DNA of 64,000 bases, from contig JAJYMB010000018.1 in NCBI GenBank assembly GCA_021787365.1, positions 1-64,000 of the forward strand, read 5' to 3'. The stretch is from Actinomycetes bacterium (GTDB taxonomy: Bacteria; Actinomycetota; Acidimicrobiia; Acidimicrobiales; Palsa-688). A program made the position numbers and the translations under genes. Of the stretch, positions 25,245 through 33,266 are shown one piece after another (position 1 is the stretch's first letter; the number at the start of each line of letters is the position of its first letter). Under the pieces are notes generated by a model. It had not been told where the DNA came from, ran no database searches, and saw only the letters and a list, made by a program, of their open reading frames with translations.

Positions 25245-27245
25245 CTGCATTTTCAGACTCGGCTCACAGACCTCCCGGAAGCCAATGGCGCTGGCGCCGG
25301 CCACGAAGGGCGCCCAGGCGAAGCCGGGGAAGCGCCGGGGGGTGAAGCGCCGGTCGGCGCGGAGCTAACCAAGCGTTTCCACATAGACGAGGTGCTGGTG
25401 CCCGTCGGCAACCGGAAGGCGCGGGAGCTGCCCGGGCTGGTGGCACAGGCCGTCAAGCTCGTCTGGTCTGCGGCCCGCCGTGAGCTGGTCTTTACGCTCG
25501 GCCTGCAAGCCGTGTCGAGCGTCGCCTTGGCGGCCGAGGTCCTGGTCGCCCGGGAACTACTCTCGGCGTTCCTCCAGGTTGGCCACGGCGGTAGTGCCAA
25601 CGGCGTCGCACTGCCTCTCGTGGCGATGACAGCAGCCCTCGCTCTGGGCGCGTTCACCTCGACGGCGAGCAACGAGCTGCAGCGAGTGCTAGCCGAGTTG
25701 GTGACCAGGCATGCCGCAGGCAGAGTGCTGGACGTGGCCGTGGCCGCAGACCTGCTCGCCTTCGAGACGCCGACGTTCCACGACCGGCTCCAACGGGCCC
25801 AGATGCACGGCGCGACCAGGCCCCTCCAGATGGTGACCGGCCTCGTAATGGTCGCCCGAGGCCTCCTCTCTGCCCTAGGCGTGGGCGCGGCCCTGCTCTT
25901 CATCCAACCGCTCTTCCTCCTCTTGGTGGTGGCCGCGTACGTACCGGTTTGGTTGGCCGCGACCCGGGCGAGCAGGGTCTCCTATAAGCGTCACGTGGAG
26001 ATGACCGAGAAGGACCGGCGGCGCTTGTACTTGCAAATGGTCCTGACCCGCAAAGAGGAGGCAAAGGAGGTCCGCACCTTCGACCTCGGCGGGTTTTTCA
26101 GGCAGCGCTGGGATGATCTCTACGAGTGGCGTATCGGCCAGCTGCGCGAGCTCATGAGGGCGCGCCTTCGGCTCGGCCTCGCCGGTAGCGCGGCTATGTC
26201 GCTCCTGACGGCGGGTGCAGTCGCCTTCCTCGTGTGGCTGGTGTCGTCGGACCGCATCTCGATCGCAGGTGCTGGCGCCGCTGCGGGGGCTCTGCTGCTG
26301 CTTGGGGGCCAGCTCCAGAGCCTCGCCGGCGGGGCGGCACGGCTCTTCGACAGCTCGCTCTTCATAGGGGACTTCAACTCGTTTGTGGCATCGATGCCGC
26401 GCATGGTGGCCCACAGCCACGGCGGTGGGGGCACGCCGCCCGAACGCTTCGAGGTCCTGCGCGCCGAGGACGTCTACTTCACCTACCCAAGCCGGGGCAC
26501 CCCGAGCTTGGTCGGCGCCTCCATGGAGGTCAGATCGGGGGAAGTCGTAGCGCTGGTAGGTGAGAACGGCTCGGGCAAGACCACGCTCGCCAAGGTCTTG
26601 GCCGGCCTCTACCGCCCGGGTGCCGGAAAGGTGCTCTGGGACGGCCTGGACACAAGCGCTTTCGACCCGCACCTGTGGCGCGGGAAGGTGGCAGTGCTGT
26701 TCCAGGACTACGTCCGCTACATGCTGAGCGGCAAGGACAACATCGGTGCGGGTCGCTGGCAGCGTTCCGAGGACATCGCGGCCATCGAGGCGGCTGCTGC
26801 CCGCGCCGGCGTGGGCGGACTTTTCGCCTCGCTCCCCGAGCGTTACGACTCCCTCCTCGGGCCCGAGTTCCTCGGGGGCGTCGACATCTCCGGTGGGCAG
26901 TGGCAGCGCGTGGCCCTGGCCCGTGCTTTCTTCCGGGACGCTCCTTTCATAATCCTGGACGAGCCGACGGCCGCGCTCGACCCTCGCTCGGAGGCAGAGC
27001 TGTTCGCCAACATCCGCACCCTCTTCCGGGGCCGATCGACACTTTTCATTTCCCACCGCTTCTCGAGCGTGCGCAACGCGGACCGGATCTACGTCCTCTC
27101 CGAAGGCCGTGTGGTCGAGAGCGGCACCCACGACGAACTGATGTCGCTTGGGCGCTTGTACGCGGAACTGTTCACGCTGCAAGCCAAGACATACCTCGAC
27201 GACGGACAACCCGACCATTCACGCTATGGCGCGTCTTCCACCTGA
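25245..27245 (+). CDS. ABC exporter, fused permease-ATPase (lasso D)
   Basis: The 666-residue half-transporter has a membrane domain (about residues 70-390) and an ATPase domain with VALVGENGSGKTTLAKVLAGL (Walker A), GGVDISGGQWQRVALARAFF (signature) and FIILDEPTAALDP (Walker B). It should export or give immunity to the lasso peptide. The first ATG/GTG-type start lies at 25392, but the frame is open and protein-like upstream (ELTKRFHIDEVLVPVGNRKA). AGGAGG at 25231-25236 lies eight bases before a CTG at 25245, so I choose CTG as the start; a GTG start at 25392 is the conventional alternative. CCCACT-CTC-AGTGGG (27246-27260) follows the stop. Confidence 0.82.
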   Translation: MHFQTRLTDLPEANGAGAGHEGRPGEAGEAPGGEAPVGAELTKRFHIDEVLVPVGNRKARELPGLVAQAVKLVWSAARRELVFTLGLQAVSSVALAAEVLVARELLSAFLQVGHGGSANGVALPLVAMTAALALGAFTSTASNELQRVLAELVTRHAAGRVLDVAVAADLLAFETPTFHDRLQRAQMHGATRPLQMVTGLVMVARGLLSALGVGAALLFIQPLFLLLVVAAYVPVWLAATRASRVSYKRHVEMTEKDRRRLYLQMVLTRKEEAKEVRTFDLGGFFRQRWDDLYEWRIGQLRELMRARLRLGLAGSAAMSLLTAGAVAFLVWLVSSDRISIAGAGAAAGALLLLGGQLQSLAGGAARLFDSSLFIGDFNSFVASMPRMVAHSHGGGGTPPERFEVLRAEDVYFTYPSRGTPSLVGASMEVRSGEVVALVGENGSGKTTLAKVLAGLYRPGAGKVLWDGLDTSAFDPHLWRGKVAVLFQDYVRYMLSGKDNIGAGRWQRSEDIAAIEAAAARAGVGGLFASLPERYDSLLGPEFLGGVDISGGQWQRVALARAFFRDAPFIILDEPTAALDPRSEAELFANIRTLFRGRSTLFISHRFSSVRNADRIYVLSEGRVVESGTHDELMSLGRLYAELFTLQAKTYLDDGQPDHSRYGASST

Positions 27246-27260
27246 CCCACTCTCAGTGGG
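27246..27260 (+). terminator. short hairpin after the exporter gene
   Basis: CCCACT-CTC-AGTGGG is a perfect 6-bp stem with a 3-base loop directly after the exporter stop codon. There is no T-run after it, so it may be a processing or weak termination signal rather than a full intrinsic terminator. Confidence 0.3.
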
Positions 27261-27405
27261 CAATACGACGTTATGAGTGGTGCCGAGCCGTCCGGACCCT
27301 CGAATTAGCAGAACGTGCGAGAAAAGAGCCTCCTCGACATGCGACGATCGAGCAGCCTTGAAAGCGGGGCCGCGGTTGCTCGCTAATGTCCACGATAGGA
27401 GGGGC

Positions 27406-27669
27406 ATGAAGCTGAAGGACCCAGAACTCGTCTGGGTGCAGGTCCAAGACGAAGTCGTCGTTCTCGATACGAGGACCTCTTTGTACTCGAGCCTCAACCA
27501 CTCGGCAGCCAAGCTCTGGGTCGCTCTGAGCACAGGGACCACCGTCACCGAACTGGAGACGCTCCTGCAAGAGGATTACGGGGTCGACATCGAAACTGCC
27601 AAGAGAGACGTGGCAAGCTTCGTCGAGGTGCTGAGGGAACAGGACATGCTCGACGAGGAGCTGGAATAG
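27406..27669 (+). CDS. PqqD family leader-binding protein, copy 2
   Basis: The 87-residue protein has the PqqD fold: DPELVWVQVQDEVVVLDTRTSLYSSLNHSAAKLWVALS, then helices TVTELETLLQEDYGVDIETAKRDVASFVEVLREQDML. The ATG at 27406 is preceded by AGGAGGGGC. It is the second RiPP recognition protein in the cluster and differs clearly in sequence from the copy at 24855. It may recognise a different leader, work with another modifying enzyme, or be redundant. It is the last gene of the cluster. Confidence 0.8.
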   Translation: MKLKDPELVWVQVQDEVVVLDTRTSLYSSLNHSAAKLWVALSTGTTVTELETLLQEDYGVDIETAKRDVASFVEVLREQDMLDEELE

Positions 27670-27944
27670 AACTATCGGGCCACCGGCACGATTTAGCGGG
27701 CCGGGGTCGCCAGCGGGGCAGGGTCGAAACGGCCGGTCCGCGTCCTCACCAAACACGAGCCTCTGTTGCACGCACTGGCACACCGATGGCCCGCTCAGCG
27801 GGCGGGCCGCTCCTGGCGGGACCCCTTCCTCCGGAAAGTCGACAACGCGGAGGTGCACAATCGTCCGAGACGGTCTCTTGGGTCCTATGGGCCGGGTGCG
27901 GGCGACTTCGCCAAGTGGGCCTGAGGCCACTTTCTGAAGTGCCA

Positions 27945-28269
27945 TAAGCCCCTGCCGCTACGGGTTCTGGCACCGTATCCTTCCCCTTAAAGTGATGTCC
28001 GTCGTCCGGCCCGTCGAGGCCGGGGGAGGTGAAACCCGCGCTCTCCGCCGGCGACGGGACCGGCCTCTGGGCCGTGGAGCGGCCACCCGAGAGCGCGGTG
28101 GCCGACCGGGGAGAGGCGGTGGCAGCGGGACCGCTGGCACCTTTCCCCCAAAGAGAACGACATGGAGGTGACTATGGTCTTCGACGAACCAGGGCTGTCC
28201 GGGCCCGCCGCCGGGGAACAGGTCCTCGAGCCGAGCGGGCAGGAAATCTTCGCGGCCGACGGGCACCCG
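27945..28269 (+). repeat. long direct repeat, copy 1 (with 5' end of a GT gene)
   Basis: This segment is nearly identical to 34877-35200. It carries the same untranslated leader, the ribosome site GGAGGTGA and the first 32 codons of the glycosyltransferase that is longer at 35105 (start here ATG 28174). The reading frame then runs into a GC-rich tandem repeat and a broken HNH gene, so this copy is a dead gene fragment. A few substitutions and one single-base indel separate the copies. Confidence 0.9.
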
Positions 28270-28332
28270 CCGGCCCGCCTCCCGCCGGCCCGCCTCCCGC
28301 CGGCCCACGGCCCCCCGCCGGCCCCGTGCCGG
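28270..28332 (+). repeat. GC-rich tandem repeat (about 15-bp units)
   Basis: Two full copies of CCGGCCCGCCTCCCG are followed by degenerate units at the junction between repeat copy 1 and the HNH pseudogene. Replication slippage at this site probably accompanied the rearrangement. Confidence 0.6.
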
Positions 28333-28836
28333 CGCCGCCCCCGGCCTTTTTGGCAAAGCGCGGGTGCCTCGGGTCGCTCGGGGGGACGAAGCGCCTCTTG
28401 CCCTTGCCCTCGACGAGCGCCCAGCCTTCGTTGGTCTTCATGGCGTGGTGCGCCCTGCAGAGCCGGTCGAGCAGGTCGAGCAGGGTGAAGTGGGTCCTGG
28501 CCCAGGGCTCGCGGTGGTCGGTCTCGCAAAAGCTGGTGCGCACCCCGCAGCCCTCGGCCGCGCAGGTCGGGAACACCCAGTCCAGGGCCGTGCGCTGGTG
28601 GGGGTTGGGGCGCCGGCCGAGGTGGGCCACCCCGACCACGTATGCGGCTGGCGCGGCTTCCCCACCTTGGCCATCTCCGCCGCCACCATGGAGGCGAGCG
28701 CGGCGGCCGTCTTCTCCAGCGCGCCCAGGTGGGCGAGGGCCACTTCGAGGTCGCCCGGCGCCAGGAGGCCCGGCTCGAAGCTCTGGGCGAAGCCGGTGAA
28801 CTCCCGCCTGAAGTCACCCAGTGCCTGGTGGCACAT
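28270..28836 (-). pseudogene. DUF222/HNH endonuclease pseudogene (13E12 family)
   Basis: The remains of an HNH nuclease gene lie in two frames. The N-terminal part starts at ATG 28836 after AGGAGGT and reads ALGDFRREFTGFAQSFEPG...EKTAAALASMVAAEMAKVG. The C-terminal part in another frame has LGRRPNPHQRTALDWVF, CETDHREPWARTHF and LCRAHHAMKTNEGW, the zinc/HNH core. Family members are 400-450 residues, so some 200 codons of the DUF222 domain are missing and the frames no longer join. The tail runs into the repeat. Such genes are multicopy and recombination-prone in Actinobacteria. Confidence 0.75.
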
Positions 28837-29158
28837 GGAGGCCACCTCCTCTCGCGCCTCTACTGCTCACGACGAGGCTGGCCGGCGTCCCCCGGCCTGC
28901 GAAGCGCTCCCGCCTTTCCACCAGGAGGGAACTGATGTTCTACTCTAGCACGAGCCCACTAAAAGCGGCGATCTTTTTTCGGACCGCCGGCGCGAGGAAA
29001 GGAAAACCACTCGCGCCACGGTCCTTTTCGAGACAAGCATCGTCGGGCCGGAAGGCCCCTCGGTCGGGCCTCGCGGCTGAGGGCTTTTCGAGTGCATCGT
29101 GGTGGCAGGCCTCAGCGTCGACGAGGTCTTCTGGCCGGCAGGTCGTCACCGGAGCGGC
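28837..29158. other. intergenic stretch without a supported gene
   Basis: Only short open frames without family resemblance are present. It holds the ribosome site of the HNH remnant at its left edge. Confidence 0.5.
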
Positions 29159-29191
29159 TGGCTAAACCCTGGCTAAAACTTGGCTAAAACC
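29159..29191 (+). repeat. three 11-bp tandem repeats TGGCTAAAACY
   Basis: TGGCTAAACCC, TGGCTAAAACT and TGGCTAAAACC follow each other without spacers at 29159, 29170 and 29181. The 11-bp period places each unit on the same face of the helix, as in binding sites of OmpR/PhoB-type regulators. They lie just downstream of the GNAT gene (minus strand), next to ACCGG-TCGTG-CCGGT (29189-29203). Confidence 0.5.
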
Positions 29192-29221
29192 GGTCGTGCC
29201 GGTAACAGAGGAAGCGAAGCT

Positions 29222-29836
29222 TCAGCGAGCAGTGGCCCGGCCGAGGACGAGCGCCCTCCCGGCGCCGGCCACCTCTATCTCGTGGAAGCCGAGCCTCCGG
29301 TAGAAGCCCTGAGCACGGATGTTCGTCAGTGAGACGCCGAGGTGCACGGCCTCTGCCCCGGCGGCGGCGGCCGCGTCCAAGAAGGCCTCCATGAGCCGCC
29401 GGCCGTTCCCCGTCCCCTGGTAAGGGGGCAGGATGTCGATGTGCAGGTGGGCTGGGTAGCCAGCCGTTTCGGGGCGGAGCATGCGCTCTGGGTGGTAGAA
29501 GACGTCGAGCAGCCTGTCGTCACCGGTGACCGGAGCGGTGGGCGGACCGGGGTAGCGGCCGGAAAAGCGGGGCAGCCACTCTTCCCGGTAGCGGCGCACG
29601 AAGCCTTGGGTGTCGGCGGTGCCCAGCACGTACCCGACGGCCCGCTCCCCGGAATCGAGCACGAAGGCGAGCTCGGGCTCGAAGTGGACGTAGGGCCCGA
29701 CGTAGATGTCGCCGAGCAGCTCGGGACGCTCGTACTTGCCAGTCGCGTCCTCCCCGCTGTCGCCGGTGCGGACGCAGACGTCGTAGAGGTCGGGCAGGTC
29801 CTTTGGTTGGTACTCGCGCAAGGTTGCAGTTGGCAC
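29222..29836 (-). CDS. GNAT family N-acetyltransferase
   Basis: The 204-residue protein is a GCN5-type acetyltransferase. The N-terminal part LREYQPKDLPDLYDVCVRTGDSGEDATGKY is followed by the core strand LAFVLDSGERAVGYVLGTAD, the acetyl-CoA loop HIDILPPYQGTGNGRRLMEAFLDAA (Q/RxxGxG/A type) and LGVSLTNIRAQGFYRRLGFHEI. The length matches stand-alone acetyltransferases similar to the C-terminal domain of O-GlcNAcase-like proteins. The acceptor is unknown. The gene stands alone between pseudogene debris and a PAQR gene. Confidence 0.85.
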   Translation of the reverse strand: MPTATLREYQPKDLPDLYDVCVRTGDSGEDATGKYERPELLGDIYVGPYVHFEPELAFVLDSGERAVGYVLGTADTQGFVRRYREEWLPRFSGRYPGPPTAPVTGDDRLLDVFYHPERMLRPETAGYPAHLHIDILPPYQGTGNGRRLMEAFLDAAAAAGAEAVHLGVSLTNIRAQGFYRRLGFHEIEVAGAGRALVLGRATAR

Positions 29837-30187
29837 GGGTCCGACATAGTAGTTGGTCTGGCGGAACGGCCCGAGGGCGGCTCAGTTTGCGCAGGGGTAC
29901 GAACTTCCCCGTCTATGTTCCTGCAAGGCTGGCGCGGGCCCGCGGCCCTCTGGGGTCGTTCAACGGTGTCGCGTCCCGACCGCGGCTTTCCCGGGCGCGG
30001 GTTGACCCTGGGCATGCCACACCTCGGTCACCCCGTTGTTTCAGCGGCGCGTTGGGGCGCGTTGGTAGGTGCCAGGGGGCCAGCACAGACAACCATGGCC
30101 ACCCGGGCGGCCTGCGGGCTGGGACCGGGAGGGATCCCGGCGAGGCAAGCAGGGATGGGCTCGGGAGCTACGGACGCACGGCGGCCC
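29837..30187. other. 351-bp intergenic stretch, nothing recognised
   Basis: No coding frame with family resemblance, no tandem repeat and no strong hairpin was seen. The promoter of the minus-strand acetyltransferase must lie at its left side. Confidence 0.5.
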
Positions 30188-30976
30188 TCAGTGGTGAGAG
30201 CCAGCGAGGGACCAGACCAGGGCGAAGCCGCAGGCGCTCGCGATGACGACCATGCTGTGCCAGACCTCGTGGTACCCGAACACCTTGGGCGCAGGGTCAG
30301 GCCACCTCGCCGCAAGCACCGCCGCGCCCCCCGTGTAAAAGAGTGCCAACGAGCCGAGCAGCGCCAGCTGCCGGGCACCGAGGTGATGCACCGCCTCGGG
30401 CAGAGTCACCACGGCAAGCCAACCGAGCACGACATAGGCTATGGAGGTGACGCGGCGGCTCGCCTCGAAGCGGGTCGCGACGGCCACCGCGGCAGCGGCC
30501 GCCCCGAACCAGACGAGCCCGAGCACGACGTCAGAGAGCTCGCCGGGGACCCCGAGCAGGCAGTACGGCGTGGCGGAAGCCGCGATGAAGAGGAAGATCA
30601 TTTCGTGGTCGACTTGGCGCATGCGCCGGCGGCCGGTGGGCCCCCACGAGCGCAAGTGGTAACTGGCGCTCACGGCATATAACGCCACCAGCGCGACCGC
30701 GTACAGTCCCACGCCCCCGCCCGGGCCGTCGCGCCAGACAAGGACGCCCCCGGCGGGGAGCGCCACCACGAGGGCCCCGAGGTGCAGCAGCCCCCGTCCT
30801 CGAGGTGCCTCCTGGCTGCCGGAGAGGCGCAACCGGCGGTCGGTCGGCCTCACGGTCGGCGTCGGCGTGCTTCCCGCGTCCACGCGCCCATGCTCCCCCA
30901 TCGGCGTGGCCGTGTCCAAAGTGGCCGTGTCCAAAGTGGCAGCGCTCGGCTTGCTCCCAAACGACAGTTCGGACAA
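30188..30976 (-). CDS. PAQR/hemolysin III family membrane protein
   Basis: The 262-residue protein has seven hydrophobic segments and the conserved residues of the hemolysin III/TrhA family: AVSASYHLRSW, MRQVDHEMIFLFIAAS and KVFGYHEVWHSMVVIAS. These His/Asp/Ser positions form the metal site in the PAQR fold. Bacterial members affect membrane homeostasis; the old haemolysin name should not be read literally. The N-terminal 60 residues are hydrophilic and contain TLDTATLDTAT, encoded by a 15-bp tandem duplication near 30908-30939, so the true start may be further in. Confidence 0.82.
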   Translation of the reverse strand: MSELSFGSKPSAATLDTATLDTATPMGEHGRVDAGSTPTPTVRPTDRRLRLSGSQEAPRGRGLLHLGALVVALPAGGVLVWRDGPGGGVGLYAVALVALYAVSASYHLRSWGPTGRRRMRQVDHEMIFLFIAASATPYCLLGVPGELSDVVLGLVWFGAAAAAVAVATRFEASRRVTSIAYVVLGWLAVVTLPEAVHHLGARQLALLGSLALFYTGGAAVLAARWPDPAPKVFGYHEVWHSMVVIASACGFALVWSLAGSHH

Positions 30977-31395
30977 ATCGCCCAGATCTCGTAGTCCAGC
31001 TCGTCCCTAGCCAGCGAGAGGGAGCGTTCTTTATCGAGCGCTACCTACTGACCGTGTGTAGAACGAGCCCTGCCCGGAACTCGCCTCTCTCGCCGAGCGG
31101 CGGCGGCCTTCTCCGAGCGGCGGCGGCAGAGCCCGAACCGTCCGGGAGGCAACGCGATGGTCGTTGCCATGGGCCTCGTCGTCCTGTTCCACCGCCGCGG
31201 CGAGCTGACCGCCGACAAGACGGTGCCACCAGCCGTGCCCGGGGGAAGGCCCTCGCCTCGTCGAGCCGACGGCGAGGTACCTGCCACGCCGGGACGGAAT
31301 AGTTGCTCTGTACGAGCGCCGGCGAGCCCCAGGCGGCAACAGGCTCCCGGGGGCGCCCGTCGTGGTGGGCTGGCTCGGTTTCCTGGCCGCCCACC
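30977..31395. other. 419-bp intergenic stretch, nothing recognised
   Basis: Several overlapping GC-rich open frames are present but none looks like a protein family. A short duplication, GAGCGGCGGCGG, occurs twice near 31093-31130. The stretch lies between the PAQR gene start and the end of the importer operon. Confidence 0.5.
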
Positions 31396-32229
31396 CTAAC
31401 CCTTCAAGCCGGTCCGGCTTACCGACTCCACCACCTTTCGCTGGGCCAGCACGTAGAGCAGCAGCATGGGTGCGGCGGTGATGGCCGCAGCGGCCGCGAG
31501 CACCGTCCAGTTGGTACCGTTGGCGGTCGAGAGGAAGTTCGCCAGCCCGACCTGGATCGGTTGCACGTCGCTCGAGGTGGTGACGATCAAGGGCCACAAG
31601 AACGCGTTCCAGCTTTGGAGGAACGTGTAGACGCCCACGGTGACGAGCGCCGGCACCAAGTTGGGCACCACCACCGACCACAGGAAACGCAACTCCCCTG
31701 CACCGTCCATCCGGGCAGCGTCGCGCAGAGCCCGCGGGAACCCCCGCATGAACTGCACCAGCAAGAAGATCGCAAAGCCACTGGCTGCGAAGGGCACCAC
31801 CTGGGAAATGTAAGTGTTCAGCCAACCGAGGTCGCGCACGATCAGGTAGTCGGGTACCAGGATCGCATAGAAAGGGACCATCATCGTGGCCAGCACCAGG
31901 GGGAAGGCCACACGCGTCCAGCGGCTCGGCAAAAAGACGATGGCGTACGCTGCCGAAATCCCGGTGGCCAGCACGAAGGTGGTCGTTGCGAAACCGATGC
32001 CGAGGGAGTTCAACAAGAACCGGCCCCAAGGCCCTTGCTGCCAGGCAGCCGCGTAGTTTGCCCCTGTTCCCTGCGGGATGAGGGCGCCAGGGAACGAGTA
32101 CGCTCGCGCCGGCGACTCGAGCGACGTAGAGACGATCCACCAGATCGGGAACACTGCGAAAAGCGCGGCCACAATCAGCACCATGTATGTCACCACGCGG
32201 CCGGCGCCCCGGTGGCGGCCGGCCCTCAT
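31396..32229 (-). CDS. ABC importer permease, UgpE/MalG type
   Basis: The 277-residue integral membrane protein has six helices and the ATPase-coupling EAA loop DAARMDGAGELRFLWSVVVPNLVPAL near residue 185. SFPGALIPQGTGANYAAAW and WNAFLWPLIVTTSSDVQPIQVGL are typical of carbohydrate/glycerol-phosphate type 2 permeases. The ATG at 32229 overlaps the upstream permease stop, and the longer open frame upstream is not used. It forms a permease pair with the gene at 32226 and is served by the binding protein at 33267. No ATPase gene is nearby, so a shared ATPase is expected. Confidence 0.85.
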   Translation of the reverse strand: MRAGRHRGAGRVVTYMVLIVAALFAVFPIWWIVSTSLESPARAYSFPGALIPQGTGANYAAAWQQGPWGRFLLNSLGIGFATTTFVLATGISAAYAIVFLPSRWTRVAFPLVLATMMVPFYAILVPDYLIVRDLGWLNTYISQVVPFAASGFAIFLLVQFMRGFPRALRDAARMDGAGELRFLWSVVVPNLVPALVTVGVYTFLQSWNAFLWPLIVTTSSDVQPIQVGLANFLSTANGTNWTVLAAAAAITAAPMLLLYVLAQRKVVESVSRTGLKG

Positions 32230-33200
32230 GCCGTCGCCTCGTCGTAGAACACGTAGCGTCGCGATAACAGGAACTGCGTCGCGGTCAAGACCACGACGAA
32301 GACGAACAGTACGACCGCCGATGCCGAAGCCGCGCCGAAGTGGAAATAAGTGAACGCGGTTTCGTAGATGTAGTACGTGAGGGTCGTGGTGGCGTTCACA
32401 GGCCCGCCCCTTGTGAGGGCGTAAATCTGGGTGAAGGCTTGGAAGGACGAGATCGTGTTGACGACGACAACGAACAAGGTGGTCGGCGTCAACAGGGGCC
32501 AGACAAGGTACCGGAACCTTTGCCACGTGCCGGCTCCGTCCACGAGGCCGGCGTTCAAGACCTCAGAGGGGATAGCGGTCAGTCCGGCGGTGAAGAGAAG
32601 GGTGGTGAACCCGAAACCGTACCAGACCGTGTATATGCAAAGGGCTGCCAGAGCGAGCGTCGAACTATTGAGCCAGGCCACTTGCCCCGGGAGGCCGACC
32701 GCGTGCATGAGCCTGTCGACAACCCCCGAGCCAGGCTGGAACATCCAGAGCCAAATGGTCGAGGTCGCCACCATCGGCATCACATAGGGGAGGAACACGA
32801 GCGAGCGGAACAGCCCACGCGCCTGCACTTCGCCATAGAGCACGACCGCGACCAAGAGCGAGAAGGCGGTCCCGACGGCGACCACTACGGCCGCGAACAC
32901 CAACGTCGTCAGGACCGCTTGCAGAAAGAGCGGGTCGGACAACACGATGTGGTACTGCTCGGTGCCGACGAAGTCCGGGTTGGTCCCGTAGTCCCAGTGG
33001 AAGAGGCTGAACACCACCACGAGGACGAGCGGTACGAGCCAGAAGACCAGCAGCACGACGAGCGCCGGGGCCATGAACAGCACTCCGGACACGCTCCGCC
33101 AGAGCGAGGTGCGCCGGGGCCCCCTGCGGCCGGCCGCTCGCGACTCGAGGCCGAGGCTCCCCGGATTGTCCGCCGCTGGGTCTTGGCGCGCGGTGAGCAT
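32226..33200 (-). CDS. ABC importer permease, UgpA/MalF type
   Basis: The 324-residue permease has six predicted helices after a basic N-terminus (RSVSGVLFMAPALVVLLVFWLVPLVLVV). The EAA loop is NAGLVDGAGTWQRFRYLVWPLLTPTTLF. FVGTEQYHIVLSDPLFLQAVLTT and TQIYALTRGGPVNATTTLTYYIYE are standard for the sugar/glycerol-3-phosphate permease family. It overlaps the next gene by 4 bp. Together with 33267 and 31396 it makes a three-gene importer operon. Confidence 0.85.
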   Translation of the reverse strand: MLTARQDPAADNPGSLGLESRAAGRRGPRRTSLWRSVSGVLFMAPALVVLLVFWLVPLVLVVVFSLFHWDYGTNPDFVGTEQYHIVLSDPLFLQAVLTTLVFAAVVVAVGTAFSLLVAVVLYGEVQARGLFRSLVFLPYVMPMVATSTIWLWMFQPGSGVVDRLMHAVGLPGQVAWLNSSTLALAALCIYTVWYGFGFTTLLFTAGLTAIPSEVLNAGLVDGAGTWQRFRYLVWPLLTPTTLFVVVVNTISSFQAFTQIYALTRGGPVNATTTLTYYIYETAFTYFHFGAASASAVVLFVFVVVLTATQFLLSRRYVFYDEATA

Positions 33201-33266
33201 CGCAGTGATCAGCCTGCCGCTAGAAGGGGCCGGCGGAGCCAGGACGGCTCCAACCCGGGCCGGCGG

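Noticed and set aside
20207-27669. Alternative reading as a PQQ biosynthesis locus because of the PqqD proteins
   Set aside because: No PqqA, PqqC or radical-SAM PqqE is present, while the lasso precursor, B2 protease and cyclase are.
29342-30682. 446-codon plus-strand frame opposite the GNAT and PAQR genes
   Set aside because: Both minus-strand genes have clear family motifs; the plus frame has none.
31031-32140. Long minus-strand frame of 369 codons over the permease gene
   Set aside because: It is a shifted-frame shadow of the real permease, rich in Arg/Gly/His, with no domain.
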